Below, in pieces: positions 22,592 to 31,337 of a stretch of 34,856 nt of DNA. Position numbers and translations under genes: made by a program. This stretch comes from Bacteroidales bacterium. Lineage in GTDB: Bacteria; Bacteroidota; Bacteroidia; Bacteroidales; UBA932. The stretch covers positions 1-34,856 of the forward strand of contig JAFZDJ010000021.1 in assembly GCA_017561265.1 (NCBI GenBank), in the 5' to 3' direction. The first letter of the stretch is position 1. Each line of letters begins with the position of its first letter. The notes beneath the pieces are model-generated. The model saw nothing but the letters and a program-made list of their open reading frames with translations. It made no database searches and was not told the origin of the DNA.

Positions 22592-23902
22592 TCATCTGCA
22601 TTCCAGAACGATGCGACGGTAGGATGTCAGTGATGTTTTTCCATTATCAGTGACTTTCAGCACAATATGGATTGTCTTTCCTTTTGCATCATCGGGAATC
22701 ATTATGGTCTGAAAAGGTTTTGACGGAAGTATGTCAAGCGATCCATTGTAACTGCCGGGTTCCTTATAAAACATCCATTCATAAATCAGGTCATTTCCAT
22801 CCGGGTCATATGAACGGCTTGCATCAAGCTTAAATGAACGTCCTGCTCTAACCTTTTTATGGAGTACATCTTTCCCTGCATCTTTTCCAAAGACCGCAAC
22901 AGGGTGATGGTTAGCATCTGCATAACCATCAGTTACTGTCCAAAGCATCCTTGCAGCGAAATCATTGTATATATCCTGCTTCCAGATGTTTATTGCATCT
23001 CCTCCTTCCGAAGATGCCGGCAGCATATGGTATGGATCATACTGTGTCTCATCAAGATTGTTCCTGACGACCCAGTCCATTGAGCGGATTCCTTCTTTTC
23101 TTGTAAGGTCGAATCTGCCTCCCCATCCTCCAAAATCAGGATGTTCCGGAGCATTCAAACCATTGTCAAAACAGTAGAAGAATGATGGACTGTCTCCTTC
23201 AGTAGCCCATATTCTGTCTGGATATACCTGTCCTAAAGGACCGACATTCTGCACGTTCTGCCTTGTCCATTCATCATCAGGAGCCCATCCGTATATCTCC
23301 TTGTTGCGGATATAAATCAAATCCGGAAAATTCTTGACTATCCAGGCTCCCGCATCATCCTGTCCCAGCACATCATAGACTCGTATCTTGTTGACAAAAT
23401 GTTCAAGTTCTTCAGGAGTCCTGGTGTCCCTTACCTTTATCAACGCTTGAGCCAAGGTATTCATACCAGACCAGGCAGATATCCACACAGGACGAGGGTC
23501 ATCTTCATCCACAATCTTGATTATCCATTCCGATCCCTCGCTATCTTTCCCTTCTCCCGTACCCTTCATTGCCGCTTCCTTCTGTCCCTCCTTAACAATG
23601 GACCTGAGATAATCGGCAGTCGGAAAGTCCTTGCTGTGAACCATGAGATTTGAATGTACACTCTCATACCTGTCAATGATACCGTTAATAAGACCTATCG
23701 CTCCTTGTCCATATGGCACCCAAGCGTGCTGCGAGATGAATCCTTCCAGTTCGATCTGGTCAAGTGTCACCAGCAGATGCACCAAGGATTGGGTGTCATC
23801 CGGATCTGAGCCTCCTATATCAGACATAACTATGACTCTGGTCTGAGCGAAACCTGATATGAAGGCTGTCATGAGTATCAGAATGATAAAAATCTTTTTC
23901 AT
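22592..23902 (-). CDS. Secreted DUF1593 protein (nucleoside-hydrolase-like)
   Basis: From ATG 23902 the 436-residue product has a signal peptide (MKKIFIILILMTAFISGFAQ). The body starts RVIVMSDIGGSDPDDTQSL, an aspartate-rich loop like the metal site of inosine-uridine nucleoside hydrolases, and continues with WISAWSGMNTLAQAL and FGGWGGRFDLTR, which are DUF1593 marks. A C-terminal beta domain (about 345-436; ASRSYDPDGNDLIYEWMFY) resembles PKD/Ig-like modules. Homologues occur in polysaccharide-degrading loci and one was described as cellulose-binding; enzymatic activity is uncertain. It may be co-transcribed with the esterase 114 bp downstream. It is divergent from a decayed AraC regulator, which may once have controlled it. 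Confidence 0.87.
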   Translation of the reverse strand: MKKIFIILILMTAFISGFAQTRVIVMSDIGGSDPDDTQSLVHLLVTLDQIELEGFISQHAWVPYGQGAIGLINGIIDRYESVHSNLMVHSKDFPTADYLRSIVKEGQKEAAMKGTGEGKDSEGSEWIIKIVDEDDPRPVWISAWSGMNTLAQALIKVRDTRTPEELEHFVNKIRVYDVLGQDDAGAWIVKNFPDLIYIRNKEIYGWAPDDEWTRQNVQNVGPLGQVYPDRIWATEGDSPSFFYCFDNGLNAPEHPDFGGWGGRFDLTRKEGIRSMDWVVRNNLDETQYDPYHMLPASSEGGDAINIWKQDIYNDFAARMLWTVTDGYADANHHPVAVFGKDAGKDVLHKKVRAGRSFKLDASRSYDPDGNDLIYEWMFYKEPGSYNGSLDILPSKPFQTIMIPDDAKGKTIHIVLKVTDNGKTSLTSYRRIVLECR

Positions 23903-23930
23903 AAAACTATATCCCAAATGTCGTTAAGTG

Positions 23931-23938
23931 CAAATTTA
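23931..23938 (-). promoter_or_regulatory. -7 box for the DUF1593 gene
   Basis: Minus-strand TAAATTTG matches TAnnTTTG exactly, 28 bp before the ATG at 23902. Confidence 0.55.
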
Positions 23939-23980
23939 TTTAGAAATTTCAGTACATGACATTCAAAATACCAGAATTAA

Positions 23981-24292
23981 CTATCAAAAACCGAGATTAT
24001 AATAGCCAGAAGATTCAAAGAGCCTTTGAAAATCGCAGAAATAGGAGAAGAACCAGGATTACATTTGGATTATGCGAATACACTTTGTAAAAAAGCCTAC
24101 GGGTGTACTCTTCACCAATATCTGCTGCAAGAACGTATAAATTATGTCGAGAGAATGTTGATCACAACCGATGAACCTATTACCCAGATAGCCAAGAACA
24201 ACGGATTTTCAACAGTTGCCCGTTTCAATTCCACATTCATGAAATTTGTCGGATGCACTCCTAGCGAATACCGGAAGACCATGTGTCTGTGA
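23981..24292 (+). pseudogene. AraC-family regulator, C-terminal DNA-binding remnant
   Basis: The open frame after a stop at 23978-23980 encodes about 103 residues and no ATG. It covers a complete AraC-type double helix-turn-helix: EEPGLHLDYANTLCKKAYGC with TLHQYLLQERINYVERML, then the second motif PITQIAKNNGFSTVARFNST and the conserved end FVGCTPSEYRK. The N-terminal sensor domain that intact family members have (often a cupin or a ligand-binding module) is absent, and the only in-frame start candidate is a TTG at 24026 inside the first helix region. A gene remnant is the simplest reading. A short functional HTH protein from an alternative start cannot be excluded. Confidence 0.7.
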
Positions 24293-24390
24293 CTCAAGCT
24301 TCGCTTCCAAACTCTCAAGAAACACATCCGGATCTCGATTTAACCGCCAAAATCAAGTGAATTCGTGCGCCAGTCTGCGTTCCATCAGAA

Positions 24391-24411
24391 ATTGGTCGCT
24401 CATTGGTCGCT
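24391..24411. repeat. Tandem repeat of ATTGGTCGCT
   Basis: ATTGGTCGCT occurs at 24391-24400 and 24402-24411, separated by one base. The inner GTCGCTCATTGG is also found at 21188-21199, on the other side of the esterase/DUF1593 block. Confidence 0.5.
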
Positions 24412-24535
24412 GACAGAAGGTATCGAGTGCAGTTTTGCCGCGAAATTGCACTTGACACCCTAAAAATTTGGAGTATTGCGAGCGTTTCCATTGGGAAAGT
24501 GCACGCGGTCCCCCTAAGATAGTTGCAAAGAATTC

Positions 24536-24559
24536 GCCCGGCTTACCGCCGGGCTTTTT
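24536..24559 (+). terminator. Rho-independent terminator
   Basis: GCCCGGC (24536-24542) pairs with GCCGGGC (24548-24554) around TTACC and is followed by TTTTTC. Its orientation fits rightward transcription from the AraC remnant region. It lies 27 bp beyond the leftward GGGtGRT stop and could also serve that gene. Confidence 0.8.
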
Positions 24560-24585
24560 CTTTGCTTGCTACAAGCGAAACAAAT

Positions 24586-25596
24586 TTATTTGTTGAGCGC
24601 AGTAGCAACGTCAACCGCACAAGCAACTGTACAACCTACCATTGGGTTGTTACCGATTCCGAGGAATCCCATCATCTCAACGTGTGCTGGAACTGATGAA
24701 GAACCTGCGAACTGTGCGTCAGAGTGCATACGACCCATAGTGTCGGTCATACCGTATGAAGCTGGACCTGCAGCCATGTTGTCTGGGTGAAGTGTACGGC
24801 CTGTACCACCACCTGAAGCTACTGAGAAGTATGGCTTGCCTGCGAGCACGCGCTCCTTCTTGTATGTACCGGCTGTAGGGTGCTGGAAACGTGTAGGGTT
24901 AGTTGAGTTACCAGTGATTGATACGTCAACACCCTCGTGCCACATGATAGCTACACCCTCGCGAACGTCGTCAGCGCCGTAGCAGTTTACCTTAGCGCGT
25001 GGACCGTCGCTGTAAGCGATGCGGCGTACCTCCTTAAGCTCGCCAGTGAAGTAGTCGAACTCAGTCTGTACATATGTGAAACCGTTGATACGTGCGATGA
25101 TCTGAGCAGCATCCTTACCGAGACCGTTAAGGATTACGCGGAGAGGCTCCTTACGAACCTTGTCAGCCTTAGCTGCGATCTTGATCGCACCCTCTGCTGC
25201 AGCGAATGACTCGTGACCTGCGAGGAATGCGAAGCACTTTGTCTCCTCTCGGAGGAGCATAGCTGCGAGGTTACCGTGGCCGATACCAACCTTACGGTCG
25301 TCAGCTACTGAACCAGGGATACAGAATGCCTGAAGACCGAGACCGATAGCCTCAGCTGCCTCAGCAGCGTTCTTGCAGCCCTTCTTGATTGCGATAGCAC
25401 AACCAACTACATAAGCCCACTTTGCGTTCTCGAAGCAGATAGGCTGAGTCTCCTCACATGTCATATAAGGATCAAGACCATACTGATCGCAGATTGCGTT
25501 TGCCTCCTCTACAGAAGCGATACCGTTCTCGTTGAGTACAGCGAGGATCTGCGCCATACGGCGGTCCTGGCTTTCGAATTTTACTTCTCTAATCAT
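24586..25596 (-). CDS. GGGtGRT family protein
   Basis: The 336-residue product carries the motif after which this family is named, GGGTGRT at residues 262-268 (FSVASGGGTGRTLHPDN). It has ten cysteines (36, 47, 54, 66, 74, 92, 121, 205, 322, 326), several clustered in the N-terminal third, which would suit metal or Fe-S binding. No catalytic domain of known type is visible and there is no signal peptide. It forms a two-gene unit with the NifU-like scaffold protein just upstream, 17 bp apart, with a rare strong Shine-Dalgarno site in the gap. The constant pairing suggests a shared role in Fe-S or sulfur chemistry; the function is unknown. Confidence 0.9.
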   Translation of the reverse strand: MIREVKFESQDRRMAQILAVLNENGIASVEEANAICDQYGLDPYMTCEETQPICFENAKWAYVVGCAIAIKKGCKNAAEAAEAIGLGLQAFCIPGSVADDRKVGIGHGNLAAMLLREETKCFAFLAGHESFAAAEGAIKIAAKADKVRKEPLRVILNGLGKDAAQIIARINGFTYVQTEFDYFTGELKEVRRIAYSDGPRAKVNCYGADDVREGVAIMWHEGVDVSITGNSTNPTRFQHPTAGTYKKERVLAGKPYFSVASGGGTGRTLHPDNMAAGPASYGMTDTMGRMHSDAQFAGSSSVPAHVEMMGFLGIGNNPMVGCTVACAVDVATALNK

Positions 25597-25605
25597 ATTG
25601 TCTTT

Positions 25606-25611
25606 CCTCCT
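25606..25611 (-). promoter_or_regulatory. Strong ribosome binding site for the GGGtGRT gene
   Basis: Minus-strand AGGAGG lies 9 nt before the ATG at 25596. Full Shine-Dalgarno sites are uncommon in this window, so it points to efficient translation of the second gene of the pair. Confidence 0.65.
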
Positions 25612-25613
25612 TA

Positions 25614-26315
25614 TTATTCGTGACGTGGGTCAATGTATTTAACTGCACCGGCCTCCTCAGAGAAACGGCCATATGTACCTGTTACCTGCTTGAGAGCCTC
25701 ATTAGCGTCTACTCCCTTCTTGATGAGGTCCATGAAGCGTCCGAGGTGTACGAACTGGTAACCGCAGATCTCGTCGTTCTTGTCGAGTGCGAGAGTCTTG
25801 ATATAACCCTCTGCCATCTCGAGGTAACGAGGACCCTTTGCGAGAGTACCATAGAGTGTACCTACCTGTGAACGAAGTCCCTTTCCGAGGTCCTCAAGAC
25901 CTGCACCGATCATAAGACCACCCTCAGAGAAAGCTGACTGAGTACGTCCGTAAACGATCTGAAGGAAGAGCTCACGCATAGCTGTGTTGATAGCGTCGCA
26001 AACGAGGTCAGTGTTGAGTGCCTCGAGGAGAGTCTTGCCTGGAAGGATCTCAGATGCCATAGCAGCTGAGTGAGTCATACCTGAGCAACCGATTGTCTCA
26101 ACGAGAGCCTCCTGGATGATACCCTCCTTTACATTGAGAGTAAGCTTGCATGCACCCTGCTGAGGAGCACACCAGCCGATACCGTGAGTAAGGCCTGAGA
26201 TATCAGTAATCTGCTTTGATTTTACCCACTTTCCCTCTTCAGGAATTGGAGCTGGACCGTGATTCGGGCCCTTCTTTACGCAGCACATCTGCTGCACTTC
26301 GTGTGAATAAACCAT
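25614..26315 (-). CDS. NifU-like iron-sulfur cluster assembly scaffold protein
   Basis: From ATG 26315 the 233-residue product shows a scaffold-like N-terminal domain with cysteines at 49 and 56 (GWCAPQQGACKLTL) and at 77 in VETIGCSGMTHSAAMASEIL, the arrangement of IscU/NifU N-terminal folds where three cysteines hold a transient cluster. Further cysteines are at 11, 12, 106 and 184. The C-terminal part (FVHLGRFMDLIKKGVDANEA) is specific to this subfamily. ATG 26315 gives MVYSHEVQQM, a better start than the frame opening at 26357. It is the first gene of the pair with GGGtGRT and divergent from uvrB. No cysteine desulfurase is nearby. Confidence 0.87.
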   Translation of the reverse strand: MVYSHEVQQMCCVKKGPNHGPAPIPEEGKWVKSKQITDISGLTHGIGWCAPQQGACKLTLNVKEGIIQEALVETIGCSGMTHSAAMASEILPGKTLLEALNTDLVCDAINTAMRELFLQIVYGRTQSAFSEGGLMIGAGLEDLGKGLRSQVGTLYGTLAKGPRYLEMAEGYIKTLALDKNDEICGYQFVHLGRFMDLIKKGVDANEALKQVTGTYGRFSEEAGAVKYIDPRHE

Positions 26316-26358
26316 AATAGTACTATTGTTATATAAAAACGTTGTTTTCAAAATCATG

Positions 26359-26366
26359 CAAATATA
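26359..26366 (-). promoter_or_regulatory. -7 box of the NifU-like/GGGtGRT operon
   Basis: Minus-strand TATATTTG matches TAnnTTTG, 43 bp before the ATG at 26315. Confidence 0.6.
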
Positions 26367-26401
26367 ATAATTTTTCTGAAAGAGAAATGAATGATATTAG
26401 C

Positions 26402-26409
26402 TATATTTG
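26402..26409 (+). promoter_or_regulatory. -7 box of the uvrB operon
   Basis: TATATTTG matches TAnnTTTG, 41 bp before the uvrB ATG. It is divergent from the NifU-like promoter, 35 bp apart. There is no obvious SOS box. Confidence 0.6.
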
Positions 26410-26450
26410 CATAAAGATCCTCGGTCAGGCCAAGGATGACGTGAAATAAT

Positions 26451-28625
26451 ATGGCAAAGTTCAAGATAGACTCGGAATACAGGCCTTCAGGCGACCAGCC
26501 GTCGGCAATCAAAGGTATCTGCGAAGCGCTGAACGACGGCGTAGATGCAGTGACCCTTCTCGGTGTGACCGGCTCAGGCAAGACTTTTACAATGGCCAAC
26601 GTCATAGAGAAGCTTCAGCGTCCGGCTCTGATATTGAGTCATAACAAGACCCTGGCAGCCCAGCTGTACGGTGAATTCAAGTCATTCTTTCCTAACAATG
26701 CCGTCGAGTATTTCGTATCATATTACGACTACTATCAGCCTGAGGCATATCTCCCTGTAACCGACACATATATAGAAAAGGACCTCAGCATCAACGACGA
26801 AATCGAGAAGCTACGTCTGAGCGCGGCTTCAGCCCTGCTTTCCGGACGACGTGATGTAATAGTGATTTCCAGCGTATCATGCCTTTACGGCATAGGAAAC
26901 CCGGCCGATTTCCATGCTCAGACCGTTACGGTCAAGCGTGGCGAGCAGCGAAGCATGACAAGGCTTCTCTACCAGCTGGTGGATGCCCTGTACAGCCGTA
27001 CTGAAGTGGAATTCAAGAGAGGAACATTCAGGGTACGCGGAGATACGGTAGACGTATGCATCGGATACGGAGAGAACGCTGTCCGAATTGAGTTCTTCGG
27101 AGACGAGGTGGATCAGATATCCGTAATCGACCCGCTGACAGGAGCTTTCATAGATGAACTTGATGAAATTTCGATCTACCCTGCCGGCAACTTCGTGACC
27201 ACAAAGGAGCGAAGCATAAAGGCCATAAGCCAGATCCAGGACGACATGATGGCCCAATGCGAATATTTCAATGAAATAGGAAAGCACCTCGAGGCCAAGC
27301 GATTGAAACAAAGGGTAGAATATGACCTGGAGTTCATCAAGGAGATGGGATATTGCCCGGGAATCGAGAATTATTCGAGATATTTCGACGGACGCAGCGA
27401 AGGAATGAGACCTTTCTGCCTTATCGACTATTTCCCGAAGGACTTCATCACCTTCATTGACGAAAGTCATGTGACCCTTCCCCAGATCAGGGCCATGTAC
27501 GGAGGAGACCATTCGCGAAAGTCCATCCTTGTAGAATATGGATTCAGACTGCCGGCTGCGGCGGATAACCGACCGTTGAAATTCGATGAATTCGAGGCCA
27601 TCACAGGACAGAAGGTGTTCGTGAGCGCTACACCGGCTGATTATGAGCTGGAAAAATCGGAAGGCCTCGTAGTCGAACAGGTTGTACGTCCTACCGGTCT
27701 TCTTGACCCTCCTATAGAGGTCCGTCCTACAGAGAATCAGGTGGACGACCTTCTGGAGGAAATCAGAAAAAGGGCCGAGCTGGACGAAAGAGTTCTTGTA
27801 ACGACCCTGACAAAGAGGATGGCAGAGGAACTGGAGAAGTATTTCACCAGAGTCGGAGTCCGATGCCGCTACATACATTCGGATGTAGACACATTGGAGC
27901 GAGTGGAGATCATCGAGGATTTCAAGAACGGACTGTTCGATGTGCTTGTGGGTGTCAACCTTCTCAGAGAGGGTCTGGACATACCTACGGTCTCTCTTGT
28001 AGCTATTCTGGATGCAGATAAGGAAGGCTTCCTCAGAAGCGGCCGCGCCTTGACACAGACTGCAGGTAGAGCCGCCAGAAACGTGAACGGACTTGTGATC
28101 ATGTATGCAGACACTATCACTGACTCGATGCAGCAGACCATATATGAGACTGACCGCAGACGTAGCAAACAGATGGAATACAACAAGCTGCACGGCATCA
28201 CACCTACTCAGGTCGCAGTCAAAAAGAATGCACTTCTGGAGGAGGCAGGAGAAGAAAAGCAGAGGAATCCACGTCTTGCAAACACTGTCACAGGCAAGGT
28301 AAGTGCGGCAAATTCATACGACCATCCTACATATATTCCTGACCCGACTGACCTCGGGCGCGGAAGTGTCAGCGTTGGTCTCGGCCATGATTCGAAGAGA
28401 GAGAGCAATTCAGCTTATGTCGACGGCTACCTGCAGGCAGATCTGGCTGCTGTACTTCAGGATCCTGTAATCAGGTCGATGAGCCGTCCTCAGGTGGAGA
28501 AGGCAGTAGAACAGGCAAAGAAGAACATGCAGAAGGCTGCGGCCGATCTAGACTTCATGGCCGCTGCGAAATACCGCGACGAGATGTGGGCTCTTCAGCA
28601 GTATCTCAAAGTTTGGAAAGATTAA
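26451..28625 (+). CDS. uvrB: Excinuclease ABC subunit B
   Basis: The 724-residue product is the helicase-like damage-verification subunit of nucleotide excision repair, working with UvrA and UvrC. Motifs in order: Walker A GVTGSGKT (38-45), the beta-hairpin that clamps DNA ([14 protein letters not shown]), the DEAD-like box [11 protein letters not shown], helicase motif [15 protein letters not shown], and motif [11 protein letters not shown]. The C-terminal UVR domain that contacts UvrC follows (about 685-720; [20 protein letters not shown]). Length is slightly above the E. coli protein because of an insert near residues 600-660. It is the first gene of a rightward unit with the RelA/SpoT gene 12 bp downstream. 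Confidence 0.98.
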   Translation: MAKFKIDSEYRPSGDQPSAIKGICEALNDGVDAVTLLGVTGSGKTFTMANVIEKLQRPALILSHNKTLAAQLYGEFKSFFPNNAVEYFVSYYDYYQPEAYLPVTDTYIEKDLSINDEIEKLRLSAASALLSGRRDVIVISSVSCLYGIGNPADFHAQTVTVKRGEQRSMTRLLYQLVDALYSRTEVEFKRGTFRVRGDTVDVCIGYGENAVRIEFFGDEVDQISVIDPLTGAFIDELDEISIYPAGNFVTTKERSIKAISQIQDDMMAQCEYFNEIGKHLEAKRLKQRVEYDLEFIKEMGYCPGIENYSRYFDGRSEGMRPFCLIDYFPKDFITFIDESHVTLPQIRAMYGGDHSRKSILVEYGFRLPAAADNRPLKFDEFEAITGQKVFVSATPADYELEKSEGLVVEQVVRPTGLLDPPIEVRPTENQVDDLLEEIRKRAELDERVLVTTLTKRMAEELEKYFTRVGVRCRYIHSDVDTLERVEIIEDFKNGLFDVLVGVNLLREGLDIPTVSLVAILDADKEGFLRSGRALTQTAGRAARNVNGLVIMYADTITDSMQQTIYETDRRRSKQMEYNKLHGITPTQVAVKKNALLEEAGEEKQRNPRLANTVTGKVSAANSYDHPTYIPDPTDLGRGSVSVGLGHDSKRESNSAYVDGYLQADLAAVLQDPVIRSMSRPQVEKAVEQAKKNMQKAAADLDFMAAAKYRDEMWALQQYLKVWKD

Positions 28626-28637
28626 GAAACGGACATT

Positions 28638-30800
28638 ATGGACAGAATATACGAATTATATCCCCGCTACGACGAGAATGGTCATCAGATGATACGTTCC
28701 GCCTATGGTATAGCGTCTATAGCATTGAAGGACCATAAAAGAAGCAACGGAAATCCGTTCATCGAGCATCCGGATGCCGTGGCAAAGATAGCATATGAAG
28801 AAATAGGTCTGTCTGCAGAATGTATAGCTGCAATTTACCTTCATGAGGCTACAAGGTTCTTCCCCGAAACCGACATTACATCTGCTAAATTCGGCAAGGA
28901 CGTATATACAATTGTTGACGGTCTCAACAAGATATCGACAATCAACCCCAAGGATACACGTCTTGAAGCTGAGAACTACAAGAAGCTGATTGTCTCATAT
29001 TCACGCGACCCACGCGTCACAGTGCTGAAGATTGCCGACCGTCTGGAAGTCATGCGTTCTTTGGATATGTTCCCGAAGCTTTCACGTGAAAGAAAGGTTC
29101 TGGAGACAATGATGCTGTACATTCCGCTTGCACACCAGCTCGGCCTCTACAACATAAAGAGCGAGATGGAAGACATCTATTTCCGTCACGCAGATCCGGA
29201 GCAGTACCGCACCATCACAAACAAGCTCAAGAGCACGGAGAGGGACAGGCAGAAGCTCATGACCCAGTTCATCGAGCCTCTGAAACAGAAACTTTCCGAC
29301 GAAGGAATACAATATAAGCTGAAAGTACGCACGAAGACGGCATTGTCTATATATAAGAAGATGCAGAAGCAGAAGGTTCCTTTCGAGGGAGTCTTCGATG
29401 TATTCGCCATCCGCTTCATCATTGACTGCGAGGCTGACAGGGCTGTGGAACACGCCTTATGCTGGAAGGTATTCTCTTATGTGACAGAGGAGTACGAATC
29501 AGACACAAAACGTCTGCGAGACTGGATATCCAATCCTAAACCTAACGGTTACGAATCCCTCCATATCACGGTCAAGAACAAGGAAGGCAGCTTCCTGGAG
29601 GTGCAGATAAGGACTAAGAGGATGGACGATATGGCTGAAAGCGGACTTGCATCCCATTGGTCATACAAGGGCATACGCCATGAGGCCACATTGGACAAAT
29701 GGCTGACTGCCGTACGCAGAGCTCTGGAGAACCCACTTGGATCGGAGGGAGATCCGATGGCGGCCTATTACGAGGACGAGCTCATGGAGATGCCGACTAA
29801 GGAGGTCTTCGTATTCACTCCGTCCGGAGAACTTAGAAAACTGCCGGCAGGAGCGACTGTCCTGGATTTCGCATTTGATATCCACACGAATCTGGGAGTC
29901 AAGTGTACAGGAGGAAAGATCAACGGAAAGGCTGTAAGAATCAATGGGAAGCTGAAGACCGGAGATGTGGTGGAGATTATGTCCGGTAAGAATCAGAAGC
30001 CTTCCCAGGACTGGTTGAACATCGTTGTAAGCAATAAGGCACGAAACAAGATACGCCAGAAACTCAGCGAGGCCGAATTCAAGAAGGCTGCTGACGGAAA
30101 GGAACTCCTCGGACGTCGTCTGAAGAACTGGAAGATGGAGGTCGAGGACGAAGAGATGGCTGCAATCCTTAAAAAGCTCCCTTACAAGACTCTTAACGCA
30201 TTCTATGCTGCTATCGGAGAGGGAGAGCTTGATGTCACCGAGTTCAAGAACATGGTGAATGAGATCAGGAATGCAGACATGCCTGCCGGTAGCGATCAAG
30301 AGAAAAAGACAGGCGGTGTACTGAAGGAAAAGAGCAACAACAATGATGACATACTGGTTATCGATGCTAAGAATGTCAAGGGAATCGACTACCGCATGGC
30401 AAAATGCTGCAATCCTGTATTTGGAGATGATGTATTCGGTTTCGTGACTAGAACAGAGGGAATCAAGATCCACAGAATGTCATGTCCGAATGCGGGCAGG
30501 CTCATGGATATGTATCCATATAGAATACAAAAGGTTAAATGGAGCGAAAATCCTAACACAGGTAATTTCCAGACAGGCCTTCGCGTGACTGCGGCACTTG
30601 AACCTTATGTCATCAATGAGATCATGGATATTGTAAACTCGTTCAGGGCTTCGATAAGGATGTTCAATGTGACTGAAAATGACAGACAGAGCACATATGA
30701 GATCACGATGAAGATAGCTGTGCCGAGCAACCTGGAGCTGGATAAGGTTACGTCACAGATACGCAATCTCAGAAATGTCATCAAGATATCAAGAATGTAA
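28638..30800 (+). CDS. Long RelA/SpoT family protein with degenerate hydrolase domain
   Basis: The 720-residue product has the full long-RSH layout: HD domain (about 20-180), synthetase (about 215-345), TGS (about 385-450), a zinc-finger-like segment (AKCCNPVFGDD, HRMSCPN) and a C-terminal ACT domain. Synthetase residues are intact: Arg231, Lys233, Lys241, Asp254, GYESLH (304-309), Glu321, Gln323, Arg325 and His340. In the HD domain His44, His69 and Asp134 remain, but the HD aspartate is Glu70, the E-D pair is replaced by Arg73-Phe74, and the asparagine after Asp134 is Val138. It is thus probably a synthetase without (p)ppGpp hydrolase activity, like E. coli RelA. It acts at the ribosome and lies 12 bp after uvrB. 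Confidence 0.93.
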   Translation: MDRIYELYPRYDENGHQMIRSAYGIASIALKDHKRSNGNPFIEHPDAVAKIAYEEIGLSAECIAAIYLHEATRFFPETDITSAKFGKDVYTIVDGLNKISTINPKDTRLEAENYKKLIVSYSRDPRVTVLKIADRLEVMRSLDMFPKLSRERKVLETMMLYIPLAHQLGLYNIKSEMEDIYFRHADPEQYRTITNKLKSTERDRQKLMTQFIEPLKQKLSDEGIQYKLKVRTKTALSIYKKMQKQKVPFEGVFDVFAIRFIIDCEADRAVEHALCWKVFSYVTEEYESDTKRLRDWISNPKPNGYESLHITVKNKEGSFLEVQIRTKRMDDMAESGLASHWSYKGIRHEATLDKWLTAVRRALENPLGSEGDPMAAYYEDELMEMPTKEVFVFTPSGELRKLPAGATVLDFAFDIHTNLGVKCTGGKINGKAVRINGKLKTGDVVEIMSGKNQKPSQDWLNIVVSNKARNKIRQKLSEAEFKKAADGKELLGRRLKNWKMEVEDEEMAAILKKLPYKTLNAFYAAIGEGELDVTEFKNMVNEIRNADMPAGSDQEKKTGGVLKEKSNNNDDILVIDAKNVKGIDYRMAKCCNPVFGDDVFGFVTRTEGIKIHRMSCPNAGRLMDMYPYRIQKVKWSENPNTGNFQTGLRVTAALEPYVINEIMDIVNSFRASIRMFNVTENDRQSTYEITMKIAVPSNLELDKVTSQIRNLRNVIKISRM

Positions 30801-30805
30801 TTATT

Positions 30806-31297
30806 ATGGAAATCAATATTGAAGAAAGAGTTACAAAGGCCAGAAGACTGTTCAAGGAAGAGGGCTATAACTGCTGTCAGGCGGTCGTAATGGCCTATAA
30901 TGATATTTTCGGGATAGATGACGCTGTTGCGGCTGCGCTGTCTTCAGGATTCGGTGGAGGCATGGGACGTATGAGGGAAGTATGCGGCAGCGTGAGCGGA
31001 ATGGTCATGCTGGCAGGGCTAATGGCTCCTGCAGCTGATCCATCAATAAAAGTAGACCGGACGAAAAACTATGCTCTCGTGCAGGATATGGCAGGAAGAT
31101 TCAGGGAGATCAACGGTTCCATTATCTGCAAAGAGCTTCTGGGGCTTGTACCGATGGGAAGCAGTCATCCTGTTCCGAAGGAGTCTCCTGAACCATCGGA
31201 CAGGACAGCTGAATACTATAAGAAACGTCCGTGCGAAGAACTCGTCGGGATTTCTGCAAGAATTGTGGGAGAAAAAATCGCAGAAATGAACAAATAG
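30806..31297 (+). CDS. C_GCAxxG_C_C family protein
   Basis: The 163-residue product matches this family by its spaced cysteines: YNCCQAV near residues 21-27 (the G-C-A-x-x-G position varies here), GGGMGRMREVCGSVSG (Cys59), SIICKELLG (Cys107) and RPCEELV (Cys142). The glycine-rich turn and conserved cysteines suggest redox or metal chemistry; some members sit beside electron-transfer genes. There is no signal peptide. It starts 5 bp after the RelA/SpoT stop codon and is probably translated from the same message. Function is unknown. Confidence 0.87.
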   Translation: MEINIEERVTKARRLFKEEGYNCCQAVVMAYNDIFGIDDAVAAALSSGFGGGMGRMREVCGSVSGMVMLAGLMAPAADPSIKVDRTKNYALVQDMAGRFREINGSIICKELLGLVPMGSSHPVPKESPEPSDRTAEYYKKRPCEELVGISARIVGEKIAEMNK

Positions 31298-31310
31298 AGA
31301 AAATCTTTGT

Positions 31311-31318
31311 TAAATTTG
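31311..31318 (+). promoter_or_regulatory. -7 box for ppa
   Basis: TAAATTTG matches TAnnTTTG and ends 19 bp before the ppa ATG, giving ppa its own promoter apart from the uvrB unit. Confidence 0.55.
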
Positions 31319-31337
31319 CACGATTAAAACTATTCAG

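Larger units (their letters stand above)
24293..24585. other. Gene-free stretch between the AraC remnant and the GGGtGRT gene
   Basis: About 290 bp without a convincing reading frame. It holds an 11-bp tandem repeat (24391-24411), a small hairpin with AGTGCAGTTT opposite AAATTGCACT (24426-24435 with 24443-24452, one G-T wobble), and a terminator (24536-24559). The rest shows no recognisable feature and may be decayed DNA. Confidence 0.6.

Noticed and set aside
21188..24406. Shared GTCGCTCATTGG as attachment-site pair for a 3.2-kb element
   Set aside because: A 12-bp match is expected by chance in a window this long, and no recombinase lies between the copies.
26877..28193. 438-codon open frame antisense to uvrB
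   Set aside because: It lies wholly within uvrB on the other strand, has a low-complexity composition and no recognisable domain; uvrB is certain.
29661..30473. 270-codon open frame antisense to the long RelA/SpoT gene
   Set aside because: It is a shadow of the well-supported sense gene and shows no family resemblance or start signal.
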